A stretch of DNA of 64,000 bases from Silene latifolia (GCF_048544455.1 NC_133538.1:25935469-25999468), one strand, 5' to 3'; counted from the stretch's first letter, positions 46,025-58,050 are shown. The notes: generated from the sequence alone by a model not told the origin. Numbers and translations: made by a program.

Positions 46025-46262
46025 TCAATCGAGCAACTTCATTCTCCTCGATCGAGCAAATCCTCAGCTGAACCTCTCGATCGAGTACTTCACATACTCG
46101 ATCGAGGAACCACAAAGTACCACCTCTCGATCGAGTACTTCACATACTCGATCGAGGAACCTCAAAGTACCACCTCTCGATCGAGAACAGCAGGCTCTTA
46201 ATTGAGGTCTTCTCACCACCCATATCTACTCGATCGAACAGAAAGGCTAACAAAAGCCTTCG
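46025..46262 (-). repeat. CTCGATCGAG palindrome array with a 50-bp tandem repeat, AthB LTR
   Basis: About nine dyads. A 50-bp unit holding two dyads occurs at 46073-46122 and again at 46123-46172, with a partial third at 46173. Arms alternate between CTCTCGATCGAG and TACTCGATCGAG. Confidence 0.88.
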
Positions 46263-46549
46263 ATCGAGTACACTGCCACTGAACCAGCTCCATACTTCGT
46301 TGATCAACTTCAGAGACCAATTTACGCATCACGAGGCATAGTAATTCCGCTTCAATTCTTCCATCTTCATAAATGCATGCTAAGGGGCATAAAAAGGCAT
46401 GATTCCGCTACTTTCGTGTTCGTTCCTGCAAATAAAGCAAAGCGAACCAAAGTAGACTATTTGGGGCATTTCGTAGCTTAATACTATGAGAATCGCATAG
46501 AAATAAGTGCAATAAAGGCTTAAAAAGGCTATATAAAAAGCAAGTATCA

Positions 46550-48708
46550 AGAGGTCGGGGTCACTTTGGAGGACTACGGCATGATCTCTGGCTTGCCCTG
46601 CAGAGATGAGCTGATAGTTTGGCCCGTAACGGCCATAAGGGAGGATTTAGCCGAGGCTAGAGGTTTGATCGGATGGAACCTGGCCAAGGCTGCGGCTAGG
46701 GTACCTGGCCCAGTCCCGAGTTCTTACGTTAAGGAATACTTTGATGGTAAGACTCTGGCGAGAGTACAGATGACTACAGATGGTGAAATGGTGCCTCCTC
46801 CACCATGTACAGCTGAGCAGCGAGCCTGACTGTGGCTCTTGGGGTTTCTGTCTTCGATTTACTTCGGAGAGAAAGGGGAGAGGTTGTTGACGAAGCTTCT
46901 TCCCTTCCTTGCTGACTTGAGTAGCCCAGGTCGTTGGGACATGGTTACTCCTAGCTTTGCGGTCCTTATACGGTACAAGAGGGCCATGGTTCGTCCCGAG
47001 CTGATGAAGAAGGGGACTTCTCCTACTACTGTCGGTCCAGGTCTCATTTTGGAGGTATGAACCTTCCTTTTTATTTTGCCATTTGTTGATAAATCTGCTT
47101 ATAAATGAAAGATCATTTGAAAGCATGAATCTTGAGTTGAGATGAATTTTGATTTGAGCTTGAATTTGAAAATATTTTTTCGAAGAGATTTTTTGCTTTC
47201 TTTTTTTTGAGATTGAAATCTTGAAATTGAAATTTTGAACTTGAACTTGACTTTGACATTGAAATTTTGAACTTGAATTTGTTTGAAATTTTTGAACTTG
47301 AATTTTATTGAATTTGTTTGAAATTTTTTAATTTGAGTTTGATTTTGAATTGAAATTTTTTAATTTGAGTTTGATTTGAATTTTTGAAATTTGATTTGAG
47401 TTATTATTTTGAATCAAGTTTGAAAGATTTTTCTTGGAATTGAGTTTGAATTGAATTTGGAAATTTGAATTGATCCTAAACTAAATTACTTGATAGATCA
47501 TTTTAATAGAAATTGAAGTTTCGGACTGGATTATTGTATCGTTTTTGTTTTTCAGGCATGGGTATACTCATACATCCCCGGCTTCTCTCCCAATATGGCA
47601 GTGGACATGGCAAGAGAGTATCATGTCGTTAGAGACTGGACCGTGTGTCGGCAGAAGAGCCAGCGATCTTCTTACGACACCTCTAGGAGGGGTTTCAACG
47701 CCGTGCAGCTTGACAATGTAAGCATTTTTATTACTCTTGATTTTTACTTGTCTTTGAAACCATAGTGATCATAGGAATGACCTGTGCCATCCTTTTCAGT
47801 GGGTGCCGAGACCTTGGGAGGACTACACTGGCGCTCCATCCTTCGTAGGAGTTCGAGTAGGCTGCTTCTGGCGACGCCCATGGGACCTGTGTGGTACCTG
47901 GGTGAGCGGTTGGCTCGATAGTGCCTCTGTGATGCTTTTGAGGTTCCCATCTATCCTCCACGGATGATGTTTAGGGAATCTTTAAAGGCTGAGAGGATGG
48001 CTGACCTCGCCGAAGCGAGTGGTGACGCTCTCTTTCTTCCCGAGCTTGAGTATTGGCCGATCGTGGTAAGTATAAGTCCTTTTGAGTATTTGAAATTTGA
48101 AATGACATGTTCGAGTATAGCTTGGAAATGATAATTGTATCTTGGCAGGAGATCGAGGCGGCGGGCGTCGAGCCACCTGCTTTTCCCGAGACACTCGAGT
48201 ACCCTGGGCCAGCTGGTACGACGGTGCTGATGGAGATTCCGTCTTTCACTGAAGTGGTGACAGAGGCTGGACTCGATGAGTGGCAGCATGTCATGAGGAG
48301 GGTAAGCCCTCAGTTTAGGCTTGTTCTATCTTTTTAAAGTAATTGTGTAAGCACATGGTTTTCATCCTTGTTTTATTATTTGAAATGTAGGTGGCACCGT
48401 CGATGCATGCGGAGCTGTGGCGGATGGCCAACCGGTTGCAAGCGACAGCCGTTGAGGCTCTTCCGTGTGGTCCACGTCGGCAGGTATGAACCTCCCTTTT
48501 CTCTTTCTTGATATGTGTGAACATTTGAAGCATTTACGAAGTATTTTCCTTCTCTTGCTTTATCATTTATAAATTTGCTTCCTTCAAGAGGGAGCGTGAG
48601 CTCGAGGAGTCGCGTAAGGAGACGGCTCGCTTGTCGAGGGAGCTAGAGGTTCGAGATGCTGACGTTGCCATCCTTGAGGCGATGGTAGCTGAGTTGAGGG
48701 GTCTCTAG
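46550..48708 (+). pseudogene. Plant-mobile-domain (PMD) gene, 5' end lost
   Basis: Six exons can be read by joining GT-AG sites: 46550-47054, 47556-47717, 47800-48065, 48149-48301, 48391-48483 and about 48589-48708. The start VTLEDYGMISGLPCRDE fits the PMD family (retrotransposon- and MAIN-like proteins). Later blocks are AWVYSYIPGFSPNM, MGPVWYLGERLAR, FEVPIYPPRMMFRESLKA and a C-terminal heptad-rich stretch (SRKETARLSRELEVRD). The 5' end is removed by the AthB LTR. A stop after PPPPCTAEQRA near 46827, a frame change in exon 1, a frame problem in exon 3 and an in-frame TAG after GERLAR near 47920 make it non-functional. PMD sequences are known as extra ORFs of Tat-type gypsy elements. Whether this is an element gene or a host gene is not certain. 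Confidence 0.72.
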
Positions 48709-49495
48709 CTGATTGTTGTGGCTAGTGTTGTTTTTTTGTACATTTTATGCTTTTGGGCATGAGCCCGAATTTTGTTGTACATATAAATGTTTTGCTGTAT
48801 ATATGTCGTGGCCTGCGAGCCATTTTTTGATGCTGGGTGTGAAATATGCTAGTACCTGCAGGTTTGCTTGGAAACAGGTTTGACATTTTAACGGTTTACG
48901 CCGTCATGCTGCCGAAATTCATACAGAAAAAGCACGCATAGCACATATAGCACGAAATTTTGCTTTAAATAGCACAGAACGCAACTTGATCAAGTGGAAA
49001 AAAAAAAGAAAAAAAAGGTACCCCATTGTAGTGAGCAAAACGAAATGACTCGAGGCGCGGCGGATAATGGGAGTGCGTCCCCCTAAAAAAAAGGAAAAAC
49101 GCAAATAGGTTTCAAAAGTTTGAGACGAGGAAATGATGGAAATGATTCCCCAAAATAAAAATGAAACAAAAAATGGGTAAGTGTGCATTTTAACAAAACG
49201 TGAAATGACAATATCGTCTCAAAAAGTGAACCCGCATTGAATTAGGATTCCATAACAAATTTGGAATAATCAAGTGAGGAAATAAGAATTTTCGTAAAAC
49301 TAAACACATATCCCTATAAGAATGGGAAAGTCCAAGCCAAGTCCTGATTTAGGAAAGATCCTTTACGGTAATTGCAGAAAATTGAGTTGGGGAAGAGGCG
49401 CAGCATGAGCTGCGATTCTTCCAAATGGTGCCGCAGTTGCTGCGTTTTCTCCCCAAGTGTTCTCTTCCTGAGCGATTTTTTGAAAGGCCGAATTG
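48709..49495 (+). other. Spacer between the PMD and DUF7745-like genes
   Basis: Probable 3' untranslated sequence of the PMD gene (to about 48830), then AT-rich DNA. At 49390-49450 it carries dyads of the word CGCAG...CTGCG (CGCAGCATGAGCTGCG and CCGCAGTTGCTGCG), 50-100 bp upstream of the next TATA box. No ORF supported. Confidence 0.5.
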
Positions 49496-49503
49496 TATAA
49501 ATA
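49496..49503 (+). promoter_or_regulatory. TATA box of the DUF7745-like gene
   Basis: TATAAATA, followed after about 30 bp by a C/T-rich probable start region and the ATG at 49592. Spacing fits a plant core promoter. Confidence 0.6.
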
Positions 49504-49591
49504 GAGATCTCGGATTAGCTTCTATTCTTACAATTGTCCCTTCTATCACTCCGTAATACAATATTTCTCTCAAAAGGATATTTCAAGAAAA

Positions 49592-51084
49592 ATGGATGCT
49601 TTCGAATCCCGACTCAAGGAATGGACCAACGAGTTTTCAAGCGTGGAGAAATATAACATGGGTATTTTCGGATCCAATATGAGTTTTAAACAGGTGAAAG
49701 TGATAAGACCCTTTCTTGATGCTTGTCTTGAGTATTGGAACCCGGAGTATCATGTTTTCGCCTTTCCTGGAGCTGAAATTTATCCTTTTCCCGAAGAATT
49801 TGCCGCGATTGGAGGATGGGATACAGAAAGTCTCCCAGCGTTACCATCTAGGTCTCAAGGGTATAAGAATAAATTTAGGGATCTTCTTGGATTGACCAAA
49901 GCTGAAGTTGACCATCTTGTAACTTCCAAAGGTGTCCGGATCTTCGATTTTATTGACCGCTTTATAGATAGGGAGGGCCCTTCTATTTATATGCTGCGAG
50001 GCGCATAGCTTTTGGATTTTGCCTGCTTCATTGTTTTGTCTTGAAAGGCCATGTTGACGCGGAGATGAGAGGTGACTCGTGGTTTTTGAATATCATCGAG
50101 CAAATGGAGCTGCGCAAGAGTCCAGCTTGCCTGGTATTAGGAGAGATTATCTAAGGGTTGGATAGTCGGAAGGCTAATCGTGAGCTCCCGTATCTTAGAG
50201 GTCCTATCATTTTACACATAAAATGCTTCCGTTTATTCTCTTTTTTTCTTTGATTGTTTGTTTTTTTTCCGATGATGGGTACATTAATACTCGTCACCTT
50301 TTTGCAGACTTGGTTGATGGAAACACTGCGATTAATCGAGCCCCCAGTTTACGTGCCCGGATATCGATCACGATCGATCGTGATGAGGACGAGGTTGTAT
50401 ATGGTTGATTTCACTCGATTTTGCAACTACTGAGAGAACAAACTAAAGAATGAAGGAGGACCATTGATTAGATGGGTTGTCCCTTGGTGGCATCTCAGGG
50501 CATTGACAGGAATATCGTCCCTAGATTCTACTCGATCCATTCGTATCCCAGGCTTGAAGTTCATGGTCCAGTTCTTTCCGGAGAGGCTAATGAGGCAGGT
50601 CGGTATGAGGCAAAAGATTTTGAAGCTTGACATTGTTCCACATGTGGCTTTGGTGCATACGTCTAAGACTTACTTTGAGTGAGCTTTGCGTTGGACTCAA
50701 AGAAACATGTGGTTTATTCCTGTCCCGGTTGGTTCGTTGTGGGTTTCATACTCTTATTTGCAGTGGGCCAAGGCTAGCACCTTGGAAGAGCGCGAAAAGT
50801 TGAGGAAGCATGAGCCGATTGACTACAAGATCTGCGAGGTAGCGATGGAGAATAAGAAGTACTTGACTGAAGAAGAGGAAGAAGTTGGATTCCGAGTCGT
50901 CCGCCTGGAGAAGAAACCGAAGAATGCACCTGCTGAGAAAATGATTGTGGATCGAAATGGAAAGACGAGGCCTTAAGAAATACCGTTGGTGATTAGGTCG
51001 GAGATAACGCAAAAGCGTCCCCCTCGTGGTCGAGACAAGAAGTGTGATGTAAATGACAAAGGCAAGGGGAAGATGGAAGAATAG
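49592..51084 (+). pseudogene. DUF7745-like extra ORF of a Tat/Retand-type element, decayed
   Basis: The first segment (49592-50008) reads MDAFESRLKEWTNEFSSVEKYNM... with WNPEYHVFAFPGAEIYPFPEEFAAIGGW, the look of the DUF7745/PMD-like domain common in plant transposon ORFs. It then breaks by stops and frame changes (50006, 50152, about 50200-50460). The rest reappears as PWWHLRALTGISSLDSTRS, FFPERLMRQVGMRQ, HVALVHTSKTYFE (then a TGA near 50680, expected Trp) and RWTQRNMWFIPVP. It ends with a charged tail rich in Lys and Glu, stop at 51082-51084. Own TATA box upstream. Function unknown. It lies antisense to the neighbouring integrase, as extra ORFs do in Retand, Grande and RIRE2. Confidence 0.65.
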
Positions 51085-51669
51085 GAATAGCCTGAGTCTT
51101 TATATTATTTATTATTATTACTATTTGTAATAAACGGCGGGATTTTTAGAATCCAAGCCTAGCATTTCATTTCAGCATTTATATATTATTTAGCGTTTTA
51201 TTAATAGATGAATAAATCGATTGTTATTAGTTAGGAACTTAAAGTTGGCTCCCTTTATTTATTCTTTCGAATTCCAAGTGCTAAAGCAAAGGTCCTTCTA
51301 TTTACATTTTAAAAGTGATTGGGTTGTTTCTCGTGAAGGATTGCCTACGTATTCATTGAAAATAAAATCAAACCAAGAACGTAGTTCAAAAAATGGAAAA
51401 TGTAAAGGAATAAATGTTCGAAGCAAGAGCTTGTAATGAACAAAGGGAATAAGCATGGTGCTTTATTTACTCTTTGAGAATGCAATTTATATTGATGATA
51501 CTAAGAATAAAAATAATTCCAAAACGCAAGAGCGAAGTGGCACGAATCTTGAAGTTTGGCCAGTGCCTTGTATTTAGTGTCGCAAGAGCGGCACATAGGT
51601 CTCGCGTGGCGCTTTTCTAGAACTATTCTAAGGGTAATATCGTTTGAGCTAGTCTAGATTAGCCGAATT
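51085..51669. other. Non-coding stretch between the antisense ORF and the integrase
   Basis: AT-rich, no supported gene. The two genes converge here. A 71-residue frame at 51221-51436 shows no family features. Confidence 0.5.
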
Positions 51670-52167
51670 TGAAAACTCGTTTCTGTCTAAATCTGTAATT
51701 CTAACCGCACCCCCGAGAGAATGGTTTTGACTAAGTATGGACCTGCTCAATTAGGTTTGAATTTTCCCCTTGGGTCGACTGGTAGAAGAGCTCGAACATA
51801 TTTGAGCACTAGATCTCCCTCCTTGATGTTTCGAGGTTTAACTTTCTTGTTGAAAGCTCTTCGAATTCGCGCTTGATATGTTTGAACATTATGCAAGGCA
51901 CGCAGTCTTCGTTCGTCCAAGAGGACAAGTTCTTCATATCTGTCTCTATTCCATTCTGCTTTCGGGATCTGGCTTTCGAGTAGAATACGTAGAGATGGGA
52001 TCTCTAGCTCTACTTGTTGTATAGCTTCCATGCCATAAGCCAGATAGAAAGGAGTAGCCCCAGTGGGCGTCCAGTCTGAAGTTCGATATCCCCATAAGGC
52101 GAAGGGTATCTTGTTAGGCCAGTCTCGATAATTATCGATCATTTTCATGAGGATCATGACTACATTT
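51670..52167 (-). pseudogene. Tat/Retand-like integrase, C-terminal part
   Basis: Reads DNYRDWPNKIPFALWGYRTS, then GATPFYLAYGMEAIQQVELEIPSLRIL, VQTYQARIRRAFNKKVKPR, EGDLVLKYVRAL and GKFKPN, then an in-frame TGA where Trp is expected, and AGPYLVKTILSGG. These are the end of the Ty3/gypsy integrase core and its GPF/Y-type module. No chromodomain, in agreement with the Tat lineage. The upstream part is removed by the copia LTR at about 52168; any reading beyond that point is LTR sequence. Confidence 0.85.
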
Positions 52168-53439
52168 TTTTGGAATATGTGTCCTCCGACAATAATGCGA
52201 TCACAACTGTTGATCATGATGATCACATGTTTAAATCTCATTCTAAAGAATACAATTGGGAAGTAACATTTTACTGTCAACTGGTCCACACATATCGGTA
52301 ATGATTGGCTGACTAGAGTTTGACATTACTGTCGTGCGACGGTGGTGATCAGTTGATCCCCTTAGGTCATACCTAAAGGGTAACACTCTTAATTGATCAT
52401 TTAATTGATCGTATGACGATACGAGTTAATTAAATTACTTAAAATTGACGGACGATTTTGGAAGTAATATTTACGTGTCTCATTGTAATTAATTTGATTA
52501 AATAAGATACGGTCTTAGTAATCGAATTGTTTTATTACTTAGATGAAATTATTCTTTAAGGAAACAATTACATTTGAATGAATAAATTATTATAAATACA
52601 AGATGTTGTCATTTATAATTGCTAAATTATTTTGGTACAAGTAATTATGAATTACTAAGTCATTTTGTATATGACGTATTTTTATTAATGCGTTGATTTT
52701 TAATATGTTAAAAATACATAACAATTTTACATGTGACATGTGACAAATTGACAAATTGACAAAGATAAAATGGAGTTCATTTTATCTATTATAACCGAAA
52801 TAATGGGGAGGATTAGGAAAATATTATGTTAATTATGTTAGTGGTAAACATAATCATAATTGCCTAAAACTAGCCATGCAAGCCTACTTGTTCTTGTGAA
52901 TGCAACCTTGCTCATGCATTGGCCCCTTGACCCCCTCCCTTTACCCGATTTTGAGAAGGAGAAAACCATGGGTTTTCTCCTCTATTTTTACATTATACAC
53001 TACATGATATGCATGGGCATTCATTCATTCATTTTCAACTATAAAAAATAGAGTTTTTAGAGAGATAAAAACTTCTTCCTCTTTCCTTCTCTTAGCCGAA
53101 ATTAAGAGAACCAAAATAAATATTTTGGGTCATTTTTATTTAAATTAATATTGTTCTTGTAATAATAATATTAAATTTGTTAAGAGATTACCATGGGTAT
53201 AAATCCTTGGGAGGGATTCTACACTTGAATCCTTGTTCTTCCATTTTGGAGTGCTCAAGAACAAGTAAGAAGGAGATCTTACTTGTGCCCATAAAATCCG
53301 AAACATTCAATGTAAGATGATGATTTCTTCTTTAATTTCATTATTGTTTGCATGCATAAGATCATCTTTTAATTTTATGACTAAAATTATATCAACACAT
53401 ATATGAATATGTCAAGTAATGAGATATAGATTTCTAACA
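52168..53439 (+). repeat. 5' LTR of the Tork-like copia element
   Basis: About 1272 bp, homologous to the solo LTR at 37197-38478. The expected TGTTGGGAA start is worn to TTTGGAA in a T run, so the exact first base is uncertain. Ends TTTCTAACA, followed by GCGGTATCAAGAGCC (53440-53454), a degenerate initiator-Met primer site. Confidence 0.85.
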
Positions 53440-55657
53440 GCGGTATCAAGAGCCTTGGTTGTTTTCATGTAAATCGGTTATAGTTTTTCCGAGTTATACG
53501 ATTAACATATAAAACTTGTAAATTTGTGTTATTATGATATATCACGAAAATAATTTATGCATGTTAAAGTTTCTAATCCTAAAATGTATTTAGGATATTT
53601 TGGTTAATTTATGGATTTTTATTGTTCATCTTATACAATAATGGCATTAAAAAAATGCTTTTATGATTAAAATGTCATTTTCGGACTAAAATTAGCTAAA
53701 CTTCGAATATTCCATTGATTTTTGGATATGTTATCACATGTTTTATTTTTAGATCACCTGTAAATTTTCAGAATTTTTGGAGTTTTTATGCTCGAAATAT
53801 GGATTTTTCATGATAAAAATCGGATTTAGATGAAAAATAGGTTAATATGAGATAAATTTCGAATATGGTCATAGAAATTTAGTATGTTGTCACATAAAAT
53901 TTTACAAGATGTGTGTAAAATAATAGGCTATATTGAAGTCTTTATGCATGATTTATGAATTTTTGATGAAAAATAACATAAATAGTGACTTAATTAGTAA
54001 ATAATTGCTAAAACATACTCCATGACTAAATAAAAACGTCACATGTTGCATTTTATTATCTTTTTCAGATCTAAAATTGAAAAGTTGATGAATATATTTT
54101 TCTCATGTTTTTATGATTATTATTGATAAATCAGATAAACCGCAACATTGTTTTTCCGATAAATTTTCGAAATTTTAACCTAAGTTTTTGAACATTATGA
54201 GTGTCATGGTATTTTTCCAGAATGTTCATAAGTTTAAATTTTAAATTTTAAATTTATTTGAAATTTTTGTGATTTATTTGAAGTTTATAGCATTTTTATT
54301 GTAATTTTGGGTCCATTAATGAACAATTTTAAGAAATATGAGTTAATTATAGTCAAATAGATAGTGGAGACTAATTTTGAGTCCTAAGAAGTTAGGCTAA
54401 TTAACTTGTGCATAAATATGAATTTATGTAATTTAATTGTGATTTTAAAAGGATGATCACGCAAATCCGTAAAAACCGATTAAATATACGATATTGGCTC
54501 CTTAAAGGCGATTTAGCATAAAATTGGGCATGTTCATACATATTATAATGCTGCATTTTATTTATGATTGTCATAATTTTATTTTATGTAATTTTGAATT
54601 ATGTAATTTTTACTTAGTATGGCCTTAGTTTTAATTGATATTGCCCGAAATGTATGGGAATATCGATTCGGTTGCAATTTATTGTGATCTCGTATCACCG
54701 TTTTGTAATTTAATAGATTTATTTTATTTTAATTACAAATGTATAATAGGAAATTAAGTAATTTGTTATGTAAATTATTTATTCCGGAGTTCCTTGAAGA
54801 CGGTGTCATTCAAGATGGCGATACATAAAGACGGTGTTACCTCGAGATGCATGCCAAAACCGAAGTTCAAGGGACCAATGGAGTTGGTTTCCGAATATGT
54901 AATAGTTAATTAGATTTTCTATTTTAGGAAGGCCATACTAGGATTTAATTTATGCTTTGCATTTTATTTATATATCGCATGCATCGCTAAATCGCCATAA
55001 CTAAAACATGCATCATCTTTTAATCGAGTTTATTGACCGTGTCAATTAGAATTATCGTAGTTCACCGCTTTAGTTCACTTAAAAACGTGATAGATAATAA
55101 ATTGACATGACCTCTCGCTAAAACAATCAATTGAGACATAGTCTTACCAAATAGTAGAAACCATGAAAACCTATTTCGTGAGGGAGTGCACTCGGCCATA
55201 CCGGGGTACAAAACTTGTTACGTAGGGGAAGTGGGTGATAAATGTCTATCCACCAAATTTATGTTAATGAAGGGTAATTCGGCACACCGTGCCCTAAGTT
55301 GATATGAGTTTGGATTATGGACACATTTATTCGAAATTTGGGTTGAACTCAACGAAAGTATTCACGACGATTTCCGGATGTGTTTCGGGCTAGAGATAAA
55401 TATTAATGTAATTTTATCGACCAAGAGTTCTAAAAGTAGAATCGATTAAAAGGTTAATCCACCGATTTATGTTAATAAAGGGTATTTCGGCACACCGTGC
55501 CCTAAGTTAATATGAATTTGGGTCTTGGGATCATTTATTATAGTTGGGTAGAGGTCACTATATAAATGTTCATATCTTGTTAAATTTACTTACAAGTATG
55601 ATTTAAAAAGACAAATGTTAATATTTCCTTTTTCCTCCATACTTGTAGTTCATTACT
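53440..55657 (+). other. Long leader of the Tork-like element without coding capacity
   Basis: About 2.2 kb of AT-rich sequence between primer site and the first gag codons. It holds a diverged direct repeat (about 55240-55345 and 55450-55545) with the common core TTCGGCACACCGTGCCCTAA. The gag capsid region expected here is absent, so this stretch may replace it. Confidence 0.6.
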
Positions 55658-56290
55658 ATGAATCCATCAAACGCTACCGCACCAATAACTATTGAGTCAT
55701 ACCACAATGTTTTTGACGACGTTTGCTCCAACAATGATTTCGACACTACTAGAGAACTTCATTTGGGGATAGGTTCGGATGGAAACCTTAACTTCATCAC
55801 TTCTACTAGACCACCTACTACTTCTAGATCTCGTGTGAGCCCGACTCAGGAAGACCGCCTCATACAATCTATAGGATCTTTGTCTCTGGAAGATAAAGAT
55901 GCCAAAACTAGTGGGAGCTCAAGCAATCAAGTTCTTGCTTCAAAGGACAAAAATTTCAAGAAGAAGGGAAAGAAAGTGAAAAACTTCAAGCAAGTTAATG
56001 ATGAGTGCCATTATTGCTATGGCATGGGACATTGGCTTAGGAATTGTCCCGTATATTTGCGAAATATAAGGGAAGGAATCATCGTTCCAAAAGGTAAAAT
56101 TCCTAAGGAAATTTATGTTATTGATATAAATTATAATTCCACTACGACATGGGTACTGGATACCAGTTGTGGTTCTCACCTTTGTAATCATTTACAGGTT
56201 TTAAGAGACGTGAAGAGGCGTAGCAAAGGAGATGTGGATCTACGCCTTGGAAATGGAGCTCGAGTAGCGGCCGAATCCAAAGGAACTTAA
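55658..56290 (+). pseudogene. Tork-like gag C-terminus and protease
   Basis: A 210-residue frame from MNPSNATAPITIESYHNV. It has a CCHC knuckle CHYCYGMGHWLRNC near 125-138 and a protease site changed to WVLDTSCGSHLC (family usual DTGC or DSGC with Gly; here DTS). The capsid domain usually in front is missing, and a TAA ends the frame at 56288. The next frame at 56300 continues the polyprotein. Confidence 0.75.
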
Positions 56291-57462
56291 GTATTAGCTT
56301 TGCCTAATGGAATTGAGTTGTATTTACATAATTGTTTTTATGTGTCTACACTCTCTAAAAACATTATTTATATCGCTATGCTAGACATGGATGTATTTTG
56401 TTTTGTCATTAAGAACAATCGTTGTACTATTTCGAGGAATGATTTGGTTATAGGCCAAGCTTCTTCCATCAATGGCATTTACATTTTAGAAACCTCAAAT
56501 CCAATTAATGATATCTATAACATTCAATCAAAGAAACTCAAATCAAGTGACCCAAATGAATCGTTCATTTGGCATTGTCGATTAGGTCACAAAAACGAGA
56601 ATCGCATCAAAAGATTAATTTCAACTAATGTGATTACACCATTTGATTTTCAATCATATGGAACATGCGAATATTGCCTCCTGGGCAAAATGACTCGAAA
56701 TCCTTTTAGTGGTAAAGGGACGCGAGCAAGTGAACTATCGGGACTCATACATACCGATGTGTGTGGACCAATGAGTATCACCGCTCGTGGTAATTATGAC
56801 TACTTCATAACCTTCACCGATGACTTGAGTAGATATGGGTATATCTATTTGATGAAGCATAAAAGTGAAGCGTTTGAGAAATTCAAGGAATTTCAAAACG
56901 AAGTAGAGAACCAATTAAACAAAAAGATTAAGGTACTACGATCCGATCGTGGTGGAGAATATCTTAGCCTTGAATTCGATTCACACTTGAAAGGTTGTGG
57001 TATTATATCACAACTTACTACACCTGGAACACCACAACTCAATGGTGTTGCCGAAAGGAGAAATCGAACCCTACTTGATATGGTTCGATCCATGATGAGT
57101 CAAACCGAGTTACCGAACTCGTTTTGGGATTTGCGATTCAAACCGCAATAAAATCTTTGAATGTAAGTCCAACCAAAGCAACTGAAAAGACTCCATATGA
57201 GATATGGAGAAGAAAGGTTCCAAATCTATCCCATATGAAAATTTGGGGTTGTGATGCTTATGTCAAAATTAAAAATGATAATAAGTTGGCACCTTGATCC
57301 GAAAAATGCATTTTTGTAGGTTATCCCATGGCCTCACGAGGCTATTACTTCTATAAGCCTCAAGAGAATAAAGTGTTTGTGTCTCGAGATGTTGTCTTGC
57401 CAGAAAGTGATTTTATTTCTAGGAGACAAAGTGGGAGAAATTTTGAACTTGATGTAGTTCAA
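56291..57462 (+). pseudogene. Tork-like integrase, frameshifted and cut by CACTA
   Basis: Contains the HHCC region (WHCRLGH, CEYCLLGK) and the integrase core with LIHTDVCGP, LRSDRGGEY and LNGVAERRNRT, giving the D, D and E residues. After NSFWDL a frame change near 57128 leads to the tail (KTPYEIWRRKVPNLSHMKIWGC), which has a TGA near 57298. The CACTA transposon begins a short way on. No RT is present in the window. Confidence 0.82.
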
Positions 57463-57489
57463 CACTACAAAGAAAACGCGGGTTAGTGA

Positions 57490-58050
57490 CAGTCCTACCG
57501 ACGGAAAAAAGAGGCCGTCAGAAAACACGGGAAACTGACGGATTTATGATGGAATTGCCGTCAGTACGGTTTCCTGACGGAGATTCCGTCAGTAACTATT
57601 GGCGCGTTGACAAAGTCAAAGGCGCCAAAAAACCTGTGACGGAAATTCCGTCAGTAATTCAAAAAACTGACGGAAAATCCGTCATAGGCCCACTTTACCA
57701 GACCAATAATGCATTACTTTTACACGTCATATAATATTGACTACTGACGGAAATTCCGTCAGTTTTTATAAAATCCTGACGGAATTTCCGCTAGTGGACA
57801 CAGATATTTAAATTATGTGTTGATGACAGGCTGTCAAAATAATTGACCCACTGACGGAAATTCCGTCAGTATTTTGAAAAATCTGACGGAATTTCCGTCA
57901 GTAGTCCAAATTATATGACGTGGAAAAGTGATGCATTACTGGTCTGGTAAAGTGGGCCTATGACGGATTTTCCGTCAGTTTTTTTGAAAAACTGCCGGAA
58001 TTCCCGTCAGGAATCCTACTTAACTGACGGGATTTCCGTCTGTCCTTCCT
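57490..58050. repeat. CACTA subterminal repeats: GACGGAAATTCCGTC dyads in a large inverted repeat
   Basis: About 14 full or half copies of TGACGGAAATTCCGTCA-type words. Beyond these, 57661-57800 and 57845-57983 are long imperfect inverted copies of each other (shared block TAGGCCCACTTTACCAGACC on one arm), so the zone can fold into one long hairpin. Subterminal repeats of CACTA elements bind the TNPA protein; here the word is itself a palindrome. Confidence 0.88.

Larger units (their letters stand above)
44696..46549 (-). repeat. 5' LTR of AthB
   Basis: TGACACGGCTG to GCAAGTATCA on the plus strand; about 1535 bp without the MITE. It borders the broken plant-mobile-domain gene at 46550. The 3' LTR is outside the window, beyond the left-hand copia element, so the target duplication cannot be checked. 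Confidence 0.88.
52168..57462 (+). mobile_element. Tork-like copia element, 3' part removed by a CACTA insertion
   Basis: 5' LTR 52168-53439, primer site, long leader, partial gag-protease and integrase, all on the plus strand. It is inserted in the Tat integrase. RT, RNase H and the 3' LTR are not in the window because the CACTA element starts at 57463. Confidence 0.85.

Noticed and set aside
51747-52289. Integrase ORF start MDQLTVKCYF... as the real N-terminus
   Set aside because: The part beyond about 52168 is copia LTR sequence read in the antisense direction.
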